Source: Pirellula sp. (GTDB lineage Bacteria > Planctomycetota > Planctomycetia > Pirellulales > Pirellulaceae). From it: a DNA stretch of 44,949 nt. The stretch is from the NCBI GenBank assembly GCA_025459245.1, contig JALOQZ010000002.1, positions 1 to 44,949 on the forward strand, given 5' to 3'. The notes below the pieces were generated by a model. It had not been told where the DNA came from and searched no databases. It saw nothing but the letters and a program-made list of their open reading frames with translations. This document shows, one piece after another, positions 16,905-24,777 of this stretch. Positions within the stretch are counted from its first letter, which is position 1. Each line of letters starts with the position of its first letter. Both the position numbers and the translations under genes were made by a program.

Positions 16905-18116
16905 ATGCCTCTCCTCAATCGCCGAACCGTCGCAAAGCAACTTGTGCTCGCCGGCATTGCAAGCCGCTGCACCTTGTCTGGCGATCACAGTGTCTCCAGC
17001 TTATTTGCATCCGACAATTCACTTGTACCACACATCCCTTCTGTGCGCGAAGCGATGGAAGGATTTGTGAAGGCCAAAGAGATTCCCGGTGCGGTTACGC
17101 TCGTTGCATCTTCTGAGAAACTCTTGCATCTCGACGCTTCCGGCTATTCGGATCTCGGCAGCGGAAAGGCTTTGCAAACCAGCGATATCTTTTGGATCGC
17201 ATCGATGACCAAGCCGATGACGGGCGTATGTGTCATGATGCTCGTTGAGGCAGGCAAGCTTCGGCTTGATGCCCCGATCAGCGAATACTTGCCCGAGATG
17301 AAGAACCTTGCTTTGAACGATGGTACCCCTGCTCGAATCACGCTCAAGCATCTATTGACGCATACTTCGGGGATGGCAGAGCTGCCCGCTGGCGAAGCTT
17401 ACTCGTCGAAGAATCTTAAAGAGGCTGCGGCTCGCTATGCGAAGGTCAAGGTTCTATTTGAACCAGGTTCGAAATGGCAATACAGTCAAACGTCGATCAA
17501 TACCGCAGCTTGTATTGTGGAAGCCGTTTCGGGCAAGCCGTTCGATGTTTTCCTCGAGGAGAAGATCTGCAAGCCGCTTGGAATGAAGGATACGAGTTTC
17601 TATCTCTCGGAATCCCAGGTGCAACGACTTGCTAAATCCTACCGAAGAACGGAGCAGGGGGAGTTGGTTGAAGCGGCGATTGGTTTGTTGGGGGGAAAGA
17701 AACCAACGGACCGAGATCGCATGCCTGCGGCCAATGGCGGATTATTTTCGACCGCCGAAGATTATGCCCGTTTTGCGCGAATGCTATTGCGCAAGGGAGA
17801 GCTGGAGGGAGTTCGAATCCTTTCACCCGAGAGCGTGGCAACATTCTCAGCTCCCTCAGCTGGCGATGTTGTCACTGGTTTCACACCCGGCAATACTTGG
17901 GGGATTGGCTGCTGTATCGTCCGAGAACCTCAAGGGGTATCGAAGGACTTGTCGCCCGGGAGCTACGGGCATGGTGGGGCGTATGGCACGCAGGCTTGGA
18001 TCGATCCTGTAAAGGACCGATGCTTTGTTTTGATGACGCAGCGAGCCAACTTTCCGAATTCCGATGCGTCGGATGTTCGCAAAGCTTTTCAAGAGAAAGC
18101 GGCGCAAGCTCTCTAG
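16905..18116 (+). CDS. Serine hydrolase of the beta-lactamase class C / EstB family, exported
   Basis: 403 residues. The N-terminus 'LNRRTVAKQLVLAGIAS' resembles a twin-arginine signal, so export is likely. The nucleophile motif SxxK is 'ASMTKPM'. The second motif, usually YxN, reads 'WQYSQTSI', with Gln in place of Asn. The third, usually KTG or HxG, is 'GHGGAYGTQAWID'. These fit PF00144 esterases and peptidase-like enzymes better than true drug-inactivating beta-lactamases. AAGGAA lies eight bases before the ATG. The stop codon overlaps that of accA on the other strand within CTAG. The natural substrate is unknown; cell-wall peptides or esters are typical for the family. Confidence 0.88.
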   Translation: MPLLNRRTVAKQLVLAGIASRCTLSGDHSVSSLFASDNSLVPHIPSVREAMEGFVKAKEIPGAVTLVASSEKLLHLDASGYSDLGSGKALQTSDIFWIASMTKPMTGVCVMMLVEAGKLRLDAPISEYLPEMKNLALNDGTPARITLKHLLTHTSGMAELPAGEAYSSKNLKEAAARYAKVKVLFEPGSKWQYSQTSINTAACIVEAVSGKPFDVFLEEKICKPLGMKDTSFYLSESQVQRLAKSYRRTEQGELVEAAIGLLGGKKPTDRDRMPAANGGLFSTAEDYARFARMLLRKGELEGVRILSPESVATFSAPSAGDVVTGFTPGNTWGIGCCIVREPQGVSKDLSPGSYGHGGAYGTQAWIDPVKDRCFVLMTQRANFPNSDASDVRKAFQEKAAQAL

Positions 18117-19120
18117 GCGGTTACTGTGTTTCCGTGGGTTTTGACCGAGCCATCTTCGAGCTGCTCGAGGAACGTTCCCATGCGACGGAACTTCTCGTAG
18201 CGATCGGCGGCCAATTGAGCCGCGGGGACTTTCAGAAGGCCGTCGAGAGTCTTGGCCAAATAGCTCTTCAACCGGGAAGCCATCTCGTGGTGATCCCGGT
18301 GGGCCCCACCGAGAGGTTCTTCGATCACATCGTCGACAACGCCTAGCTTGGAAAGATGGGAGGATGTGAATCGGAGTGCATCCGCCGCCTTCGGAGCGAA
18401 TTGATGGCTCTTCCAGAGGATACCCGCGCATCCCTCCGGGCTGATAACAGAATAGTAGGCGTATTGCAGCATCGCGATCTTGTTGCCAACACCGATTCCG
18501 AGCGCACCACCGGAGCCCCCTTCCCCGATCACCACGCAGATGATGGGAACTTCCAACTGGCTCATGAGGAACATGCTCTCCGCGATGACTTGCGCCTGCC
18601 CCCGTTCTTCGGCTCCAACACCGGGATAAGCACCGGGTGTATCGATGAAGCAAATGATCGGCAGACCGTACTTTTCGGCCATCTTCATCTTGGACATCGC
18701 TTTGCGGTAGCCTTCCGGGTGAGCGCAACCGAAGTGGCATGCAGAACGCTCTTTGTAGGTGCGTCCTTTTTGGTGGCCGACCACCATCACCTTGTGACGC
18801 CCGAGTTTGGCGAAACCTGTGAGCATGGCCCGGTCATCGCCGAAGAACTTGTCGCCATGCAATTCGACAAACTCGTCGAACGCGAGGTTCAAGTAATCCT
18901 TGGTGTAAGGGCGGTCTTTGTGCCGTGAGACTTGAACGATTTGCCAAGGGCTTAATTCGCCATAGATCTTTCGGGTTGTCTCCGTCCACTTGCGGCGAAG
19001 AGCGTTGATCTGTTGTTCTTCGTCGGGAGAGTGTGTTGGGGATTGCTCAAGCTGCTTGAGTTGAATCTCAATGTCGAGCATCGGTTGTTCGAATTCAAAG
19101 CCAGGAGGTGTTGTTTCCAT
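18113..19120 (-). CDS. accA: Acetyl-CoA carboxylase carboxyltransferase subunit alpha
   Basis: 335 residues, near the usual 320. It transfers the carboxyl group from biotin to acetyl-CoA to make malonyl-CoA, together with AccD, in fatty-acid synthesis. Recognisable stretches are 'FEFEQPMLDIEIQLKQLE' (family N-terminus), 'DKFFGDDRAMLTGFAKLG', 'GHQKGRTYKE', 'PEGYRKAMSKMKMAEKYGLP', 'FIDTPGAYPGVGAEERGQA', 'GEGGSGGALGIGVGNKIAML' and 'YSVISPEGCAGILWK'. The start at 19120 keeps the conserved N-terminal helix. accD is not in the window. The gene follows a Ser/Thr kinase gene, separated from it by a REP-like palindrome, which argues against tight coupling. Confidence 0.97.
   Translation of the reverse strand: METTPPGFEFEQPMLDIEIQLKQLEQSPTHSPDEEQQINALRRKWTETTRKIYGELSPWQIVQVSRHKDRPYTKDYLNLAFDEFVELHGDKFFGDDRAMLTGFAKLGRHKVMVVGHQKGRTYKERSACHFGCAHPEGYRKAMSKMKMAEKYGLPIICFIDTPGAYPGVGAEERGQAQVIAESMFLMSQLEVPIICVVIGEGGSGGALGIGVGNKIAMLQYAYYSVISPEGCAGILWKSHQFAPKAADALRFTSSHLSKLGVVDDVIEEPLGGAHRDHHEMASRLKSYLAKTLDGLLKVPAAQLAADRYEKFRRMGTFLEQLEDGSVKTHGNTVTA
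18519..18526 (-). repeat. KOPS-like motif in accA, minus strand
   Basis: CCCTTCCC inside a conserved coding region. It could be coincidental but has the expected orientation. Confidence 0.35.
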
Positions 19121-19220
19121 GGTGCAACTATTAGTTCGGAAAGGTGTCCATTCAAGAATGGTCGGTTTGGATCGAAGCGTTCGGGTCCGAGCGATGAGGG
19201 ACTTAAGGAATTGATCAAGT

Positions 19221-19288
19221 GCTTATCCGAAAACCATCGGAATCCGCGGCTCACGCCTGAGCGACTAATGGATTTCGGACAGACTCTA
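19221..19288. repeat. REP-like palindrome, copy B, running into the kinase stop codon
   Basis: Begins GCTTATCCGAAAACCATC and ends ATGGATTTCGGACAGAC, partly complementary. The centre has CCGCGGCTCACGCC. The element runs directly into CTCTA, which supplies the TAG stop of the minus-strand kinase gene at 19286. Confidence 0.75.
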
Positions 19289-20188
19289 AGTCGGATTGTC
19301 GACACGGCCGGCCGACGGCATATCGTCGAAGACAGACACTTCAGGTTTCCTCGGTGGTTTTTTAAAAATAGGGGTAGCGCGAATCGTTTTCAAAACATCC
19401 CACATGGATTGAGGGCGATCTTCGGGCTTCTTTGCCATCATTTTTCGGACGACGTTGTTGAATTCAGGCGTCACGTTGTCGTTGACAACGAGTATGGATG
19501 GAGGCACAGCCGACAGGTGTTTGCTCAGAAGATCGTTTGGGGTGTTTCCTGTAAACGGTGGTTTGCCGACTAGCAATTCGTAGAACATGCAACCGAGCGA
19601 ATAGATATCGCTGCGAGGATCAAGGCCCTGGCCGCGGATCTGCTCGGGGGACATATAGGAGCGAGTCCCTTCCACCTTGCTCTTTCCGCCGAAGAGTTTG
19701 CTAAGTCCGGTTTTCGCTTTCTTCGCGATGGTGAAGTCGATGAGTTTTACCAATCCATCGCGATTGACGAGGATATTGTCGGGCTTGATATCGCAGTGGA
19801 CGTAGCCCTTGCTGTGGAAGTAGTAGAGGGCTTCGCTGATTTGTTCGATGATGGAGGCGAGCATGTACGCGATCGGCTCGGGGCCTTTTCGCATCGCTTG
19901 TTTCAAGTTGATTTCGCTGAAGAGTTCAAGGACGATGAAGGGGGTATCCGCGTCGGTGACGTATTCAACCAGCTTGATGATGTTCTTGTGATGGAGGTTG
20001 CTAGCGATTTCAAATTCGTGTTTGAGGAATGCGATTTCCTCTTTGTTGCCCCGCTGTTCGGGCCGAAGAACTTTGAGGGCGTAGTGATTCCCGTCGTCTT
20101 TGATTCCTTCCCAGACTTGGCAAGTGCTTCCGAGGCGGATCAATCGGGCCAATCGGTATGGCCCCAGAAAGTCTCGAACTTTAACCAT
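19286..20188 (-). CDS. Divergent soluble Ser/Thr protein kinase
   Basis: 300 residues, essentially one kinase domain (about 9-270) with a short Pro-rich tail and no membrane helix. The lysine-containing strand is 'YALKVLRPEQ'. The catalytic loop reads 'HCDIKPDNILV', Cys replacing Arg of HRD. The metal-binding motif reads 'DFTIAKKAK', Thr replacing Gly of DFG. The glycine-rich loop is degenerate ('IRLGSTCQVWEG'). The activation segment 'GTRSYMSPEQIRG' and 'SDIYSLGCMFYEL' are normal. Lys, catalytic Asp and metal Asp remain, so activity is possible, but loss of the Arg suggests no activation-loop phosphorylation control. It is downstream of the large kinase but separated by 255 bp of motif-rich DNA. 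Confidence 0.9.
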   Translation of the reverse strand: MVKVRDFLGPYRLARLIRLGSTCQVWEGIKDDGNHYALKVLRPEQRGNKEEIAFLKHEFEIASNLHHKNIIKLVEYVTDADTPFIVLELFSEINLKQAMRKGPEPIAYMLASIIEQISEALYYFHSKGYVHCDIKPDNILVNRDGLVKLIDFTIAKKAKTGLSKLFGGKSKVEGTRSYMSPEQIRGQGLDPRSDIYSLGCMFYELLVGKPPFTGNTPNDLLSKHLSAVPPSILVVNDNVTPEFNNVVRKMMAKKPEDRPQSMWDVLKTIRATPIFKKPPRKPEVSVFDDMPSAGRVDNPT

Positions 20189-20443
20189 GAAAACCCTGCG
20201 ATTTGCCTGGGGATGGCTCCCCCCTCCCCTGCCCTACCCCGGTCTGGGAAAAGAAAAACCCTGCGATTGGAACACTCCCCGGCCCCCTCCCCTGCCCCGC
20301 AATCGGTAACTGGATGAGTTCCCGGGTGAAGGTCCTACTATAAGCAAAAACCCCCTAGGCGCAAAGGTTTAACCTGTCCGCGAGAAGAACCTTGATGCCG
20401 ATATTCAGCTTGCAAAAAGTCCGAACACGCAATTGTTTGCATC
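20189..20443. other. Intergenic region with a partial duplication and five KOPS-like motifs
   Basis: The word AAAACCCTGCGATT occurs at 20190 and again at 20255, each followed by a C-rich block with CCCTNCCC motifs. It looks like an old 65-bp tandem duplication that has since diverged. The promoter of the small kinase gene should be here. Confidence 0.65.
20222..20297 (-). repeat. Five KOPS-like motifs in two overlapping groups, minus strand
   Basis: CCCTCCCC, CCCTGCCC and CCCTACCC at 20222, 20227 and 20232 step by 5 bp. A second group, at 20285 and 20290, has the same step. Confidence 0.7.
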
Positions 20444-23400
20444 TCAGTCGCCCGCCCGCGCCGGGACCGGCGGGGCTTGAATGGTATCGGTGGCTTCCCG
20501 TTGCCAAACTTCGACAAACTGGGCTTGTGGGTAGATGAAGTTCTTTTGCTTCTCCCCTTCCCTTGCCTGCCGGATTTGTTCGTCTGCCTCGGCGCGAAGC
20601 TCATCGGTGAGGCTTTCGCTAGACTCTGTCCGTTTCCCAAGATGCCATAGCGATAGGGCGCGGACGTATCCGTTGCAGCCGCTAGTAAGCGAGTTCTGTT
20701 CAAGAACTTCAATGCAGCGCTCGAATTGACCCGATCGATAAAGCGCCCAAGCGTAGGATTCCTGCCATCGCTTCGAGTCGGGGAATTGTTGGAGACCGAA
20801 CTCCGCAAGCTGGAGCGACAACCTTGGGGCTCGAAGCTCAGGCACGCTTGCGCACAGAACGCCGTTCAATCGATAGGCGTGCTCAAAACATTCACCAACT
20901 AAGAAGTGCTCTTCAATAAGGTAGCGAAACTGATTGCTAAGAAGATCAAGATCAGCCTTTCTTCGCAACTGGCTTGGGGTAAGAACAAAATCTATCTCGG
21001 GATCAGGAACAGAGTCGTGATTCGCCATAAGAACCATAAACGTGCAAAGGAAGTCTTTATTTTTACTTTGCGTCAGGCAGTCGAACCAGATTTTCCAAGC
21101 TTCCTCTTTCCATGACTCAATCTCATTGAGCACCGTGCGAAGTTCTTCTTGAAGCGACTCCACTTGATTCGGTTCGAGATTCGTGTCACTAGACGTGATT
21201 TGCTCAAGTACTATTTTCGCGTAGAAGAAAGGAATATGAGCAAAGCCAATACGATTGGTAAGGCTTCGGTAAATGGAACCAAATTGGTCTGACTGAAGTA
21301 ACTTAGAAGAATCGGGTGATTCCAAGGGATTAAGGGGCTCGAGTCGTGCCAAATTTCGACTGATCCTTTTCAATGCAGGGCCTACTGGCAAGTAGTTGCG
21401 TTCCTCGATGCAGATTTCCATAAGGATCGTGTCAAGTTCCACCAGACGCGTGAGAAAAAAACGGTGGTCTGTTCCGTTTTTCTCCGGCAGTTCTATGTTC
21501 GTATTCTTCGATGCAAACTCGTCGACGAGTTGCAATAAACGATAGTTAGGGATTGTCCCGAGGTTTCGTGCGAAATGGGCCTTAAGTAGCCAGTTCGAGA
21601 CATGGTGTTGTCGGTAATGCAGATTCGTAGGGTAAATCTGCTCAAGTTTCTCATGGATCTTAATTGACTTTTCCAGGCCATCGAGTTTCTCAGAATCAGG
21701 AAGATTCAGGCTTAGGCTTTTGTATCCGATTGCGAGAGAAAACAGATTGTGTTCGTTGTTGGGAAACGAGTCGACCAAGCGTTGGTCGATTTCGAGCGAT
21801 TTTTCCAACAGGCTGTTTGATTTTGCTTGGTCGAAAACACTTTTCCTAGAATCGCCGTATAAAACCGAAAGATTTCTTAAGGCAATCGCGTAGGACCTTA
21901 AAAAGGATTCGTCGTTGATGTTTTCGGTTACCAAAGGTTCGAGAGTAGAAACGGCAAGATTCGCATCACGTTCTTGTTCTTCAATCGATTTCTTTTTGAA
22001 CAAATCTCTCGCAAATTTCGTTGCATAGATTTTCGAAAGTGTTATCTGATCATCCGATCTATCGGGGAATTTCCTTGCGATCCTCTCAGCAACCCTTTCG
22101 ATCTCTGGACACAGCTCCTCGAAAGTCGAATCCAGTTCACGAGTAAAGCTGCTAGCAATGCCCTGGTAGTTCTCTACCCAAAGCCGCTTCTGTTCGTCCG
22201 ACATTGAGTCGGGGCTGGGTAGTTTTTTCATCACTTGCCAGCTCTTTTCAATGCACGATTTCCTCGTTGCTTGATCGCCAATCGTGTTGTAATGAACCGC
22301 CAAAGAGTTGTATGCCGATGCTTGTTCGAGTCTCACATCGATCCAATGAGGATGATCGTCGGAGAGGCTTTCGCATAGTTGGATTGCTTTAAGATTGTTT
22401 GCGATCGATTCGTCTGTCTTCTTGAGAAAGTATTTCGCATCGGCGATTTTGAGAATCGCTCTTATGACTTCAAGCTGCATTTCGGGATCATTCGATTCGG
22501 TCTCTGCGAGCGCCTGGAAGTGCTCCAGCGCTCGATTGAGCACCTGTTCGGTTTGGGGCGTCAATTTTCTATTCGAGTGCATCCAGTTGGATTCGAATTG
22601 TTCATAGAGTTCATCAACGGCGCGGATGGCGACTTGTCCACGTCGGGTTGCCTGTCTTTCTGCTTCGCGCGCGCGAATGGCTTGCGACGTGGTACCGGCC
22701 AACCCCGCGATGACGGCGAGAGCGACAACTGCCGTGGTGGACACCATGACTCGATTTCGCCGCAAGGACTTTCCCAATCGATACCAACGCGTCGGCGGAT
22801 GCGCGAGGACGGGTTCGTCCGAGAGGTAACGTTGGATATCTGCGGCGAACGCGTTTGCCGACTCGTACCGGCGTTCTCGCGATTTCTCCAATGCCTTCAT
22901 GATGATCCAGTCCAACTCACCGCGAAGGGATTGCAGCAAGGCATCGGATCGAATCCTCCTCCGATCGCAAACAGTTGCCGCTTGGTTGGCTTGAAGTGTG
23001 CTGAGTCGCTGGCTAGGGCTGGGGGGATCGACTTCCCGTACGACGCGCTGGAATTCTTCAAAGGAAGATTCGCGGAGCGTTTCCGGAGCGAATGGCAGAT
23101 AACCGGTTAGTAATTCGTAAAGGACGACTCCGAGGGAATAGATATCGCTTCGGGTATCGACATCTCGGGCATTCCACTGGGCTTGCTCAGGGCTCATGTA
23201 CAACGGAGTCCCAATTAGCTGTCCAAACGCCGTATATACTGAATCGGGGGTCAGTGGTTCGATTGTCGCCTTGGCGATACCAAAGTCGATCACTTTGGGA
23301 AGTGGAACGTCATCGTTCATCGCCACCAGAATGTTATTGGGCTTGATGTCTCGATGAATGATTCCTTTTTGATGGGCATGTTGCACTGCATGGCAGACAT

Positions 23401-24001
23401 CGATGAACAGTTTGAGCCGATCCTCAATTACCATCTGAGCATCGTCGCAGAATTGGGTAATCGGTAGCCCCGAAACCAGCTCCATGGCGAAGTAGGGTCT
23501 CCCGTCCTCGAGTAGCCCGCCATCGTAGATCTGGGCGATGTTGGGATGTTCCATGACCGCCAACGCTTGCCGCTCTGCTTCAAAGCGGTGAATGACATCC
23601 TTGCTAACGCACCCCGGCTTCATGACCTTCAATGCTACTTTTCTACGAACGGGAAGAGTTTGCTCGGCGACGTACACCAAACCCATGCCTCCTTCGCCAA
23701 TTTGTTCGCGGATTCTGTAATTGCTCAGGTGGGGCAATGATGGTTCGCCTCGCTGCCGATCGCCCTCCTCCATATTGCGATTACCGATGGAAACAGTAGC
23801 GGTCTCGGCTGGACAGAGATTCTCAATGGCTACGCTAAGGGGATCGTTTCGGGGAGCGTCTAGTGCAGACAGAAGTCTCCGAACCGATTGATATTGTTCG
23901 GAGGATTTGCAAGCACCTTGAAGAAAGAGGTCGCGATCTTCGGGTGACGTAATCTCGAGCGCTTTTTCGAACAGCTCTCGATCGCTTTCAAATGGGGGCA
24001 T
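20444..24001 (-). CDS. Large membrane Ser/Thr kinase with C-terminal TPR-like region, ECF-associated
   Basis: I place the start at the ATG at 24001 ('MPPFESDRELFEKALEITSP'), a typical beginning for ECF-linked planctomycete kinases; the protein is 1185 residues. The kinase domain (about 95-385) has 'IGEGGMGLVYVAEQ', 'VALKVMKPG', 'HRDIKPNNILV', 'DFGIAKA', 'GTPLYMSPEQAQ' and 'DIYSLGVVLYELLTG', all intact. A single membrane helix follows ('TTAVVALAVIAGLAGTT', near 420-445). The remaining 700-odd residues are helical, TPR-like sensory or scaffold repeats on the far side of the membrane. It lies 160 bp downstream of an ECF sigma factor gene. The likely role is phosphorylation-controlled signalling to that sigma factor, by analogy with other planctomycete pairs. 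Confidence 0.93.
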   Translation of the reverse strand: MPPFESDRELFEKALEITSPEDRDLFLQGACKSSEQYQSVRRLLSALDAPRNDPLSVAIENLCPAETATVSIGNRNMEEGDRQRGEPSLPHLSNYRIREQIGEGGMGLVYVAEQTLPVRRKVALKVMKPGCVSKDVIHRFEAERQALAVMEHPNIAQIYDGGLLEDGRPYFAMELVSGLPITQFCDDAQMVIEDRLKLFIDVCHAVQHAHQKGIIHRDIKPNNILVAMNDDVPLPKVIDFGIAKATIEPLTPDSVYTAFGQLIGTPLYMSPEQAQWNARDVDTRSDIYSLGVVLYELLTGYLPFAPETLRESSFEEFQRVVREVDPPSPSQRLSTLQANQAATVCDRRRIRSDALLQSLRGELDWIIMKALEKSRERRYESANAFAADIQRYLSDEPVLAHPPTRWYRLGKSLRRNRVMVSTTAVVALAVIAGLAGTTSQAIRAREAERQATRRGQVAIRAVDELYEQFESNWMHSNRKLTPQTEQVLNRALEHFQALAETESNDPEMQLEVIRAILKIADAKYFLKKTDESIANNLKAIQLCESLSDDHPHWIDVRLEQASAYNSLAVHYNTIGDQATRKSCIEKSWQVMKKLPSPDSMSDEQKRLWVENYQGIASSFTRELDSTFEELCPEIERVAERIARKFPDRSDDQITLSKIYATKFARDLFKKKSIEEQERDANLAVSTLEPLVTENINDESFLRSYAIALRNLSVLYGDSRKSVFDQAKSNSLLEKSLEIDQRLVDSFPNNEHNLFSLAIGYKSLSLNLPDSEKLDGLEKSIKIHEKLEQIYPTNLHYRQHHVSNWLLKAHFARNLGTIPNYRLLQLVDEFASKNTNIELPEKNGTDHRFFLTRLVELDTILMEICIEERNYLPVGPALKRISRNLARLEPLNPLESPDSSKLLQSDQFGSIYRSLTNRIGFAHIPFFYAKIVLEQITSSDTNLEPNQVESLQEELRTVLNEIESWKEEAWKIWFDCLTQSKNKDFLCTFMVLMANHDSVPDPEIDFVLTPSQLRRKADLDLLSNQFRYLIEEHFLVGECFEHAYRLNGVLCASVPELRAPRLSLQLAEFGLQQFPDSKRWQESYAWALYRSGQFERCIEVLEQNSLTSGCNGYVRALSLWHLGKRTESSESLTDELRAEADEQIRQAREGEKQKNFIYPQAQFVEVWQREATDTIQAPPVPARAGD
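20555..20562 (-). repeat. KOPS-like motif in the kinase 3' region, minus strand
   Basis: CCCTTCCC inside the coding sequence for the C-terminal tail of the large kinase. Confidence 0.35.
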
Positions 24002-24161
24002 TGTTCTATCCTGGGAAAAACGGCACAACGACTAAATGATTATGCGTAATTCCTGATCCCCATTTTCCGAATTGCCCGGAATTTTCGTTCAGGGAGACCG
24101 TCTCAGTTCACCACTGAGGGCCGTTTAACTTGCGTTGTCTTCTGGCGGCGAGCGGGATTCT

Positions 24162-24740
24162 CTACGAAGGAGACTGAAGATTGGCTGCAGACCAGGCGCG
24201 AGCGTAATCCCAAAGTCGATAGGATGCTTTTCTGGACAGCCCAAGCAGTTCGCCCGCCTCAGAAATGGAAAGGCCCGCGAAGACTCGCAGTTTGATCATC
24301 TCTGCTGCTTGCGGGTCGCTTTGACTAAGCCGATCGATCCCTTCGTCCAAATCTAGAAGCGATTCAATTTCCCAACTGGGGCTAGCAATCCCGTTTGGGT
24401 CCAACTCAATTTTTTGGTGCGTTCCCCCACCTCGTTTGGCCGCGTTTCTTTTGCGAGCGTGATCGATCAAGATGCGTCGCATCGCTTCGGCAGCGGCCGC
24501 GAAGAAGTGTCCTTTGCTGTCCCATTGCGTTGAAGGAGACGACTCGTAGATCCGACAATAGACCTCGTGAACGAGAGCGGTGGAATGCAAAGTATGATTC
24601 CATCGCTCGTGTCGCAGCTTTTCGTCTGCCAATCGTTTAAGTTCGGCGTAAGCCAGAGCAAAAAGCGATTGCGTGTCGCTTTTGCTAGTGGAGGCCAGCG
24701 ACTCTTGATCGTCGTTCTGAGAGGGTCGGCGAGACTCCAC
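24162..24740 (-). CDS. ECF-type RNA polymerase sigma factor (planctomycete ECF group)
   Basis: 192 residues. Region 2 is represented by 'LFALAYAELKRLADEKLRHE', 'ALVHEVYCRIYESS' and 'GHFFAAAAEAMRRILIDHAR'. Region 4 has 'DPQAAEMIKLRVFAGLSISE' and 'LLGLSRKASYRLWDYARAW' as the helix-turn-helix. The 'AAEAMRRILIDHARKRNAAK' pattern matches the large planctomycete/acidobacterial ECF groups that lack classical anti-sigma factors and are paired with kinases. The kinase gene follows 160 bp downstream, and the Hint-domain gene ends 37 bp upstream, so all three may be co-transcribed. Confidence 0.95.
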   Translation of the reverse strand: MESRRPSQNDDQESLASTSKSDTQSLFALAYAELKRLADEKLRHERWNHTLHSTALVHEVYCRIYESSPSTQWDSKGHFFAAAAEAMRRILIDHARKRNAAKRGGGTHQKIELDPNGIASPSWEIESLLDLDEGIDRLSQSDPQAAEMIKLRVFAGLSISEAGELLGLSRKASYRLWDYARAWSAANLQSPS

Positions 24741-24777
24741 GGTGCGTCGTACTCCTAGCGAATTAAGCGAGACAATT

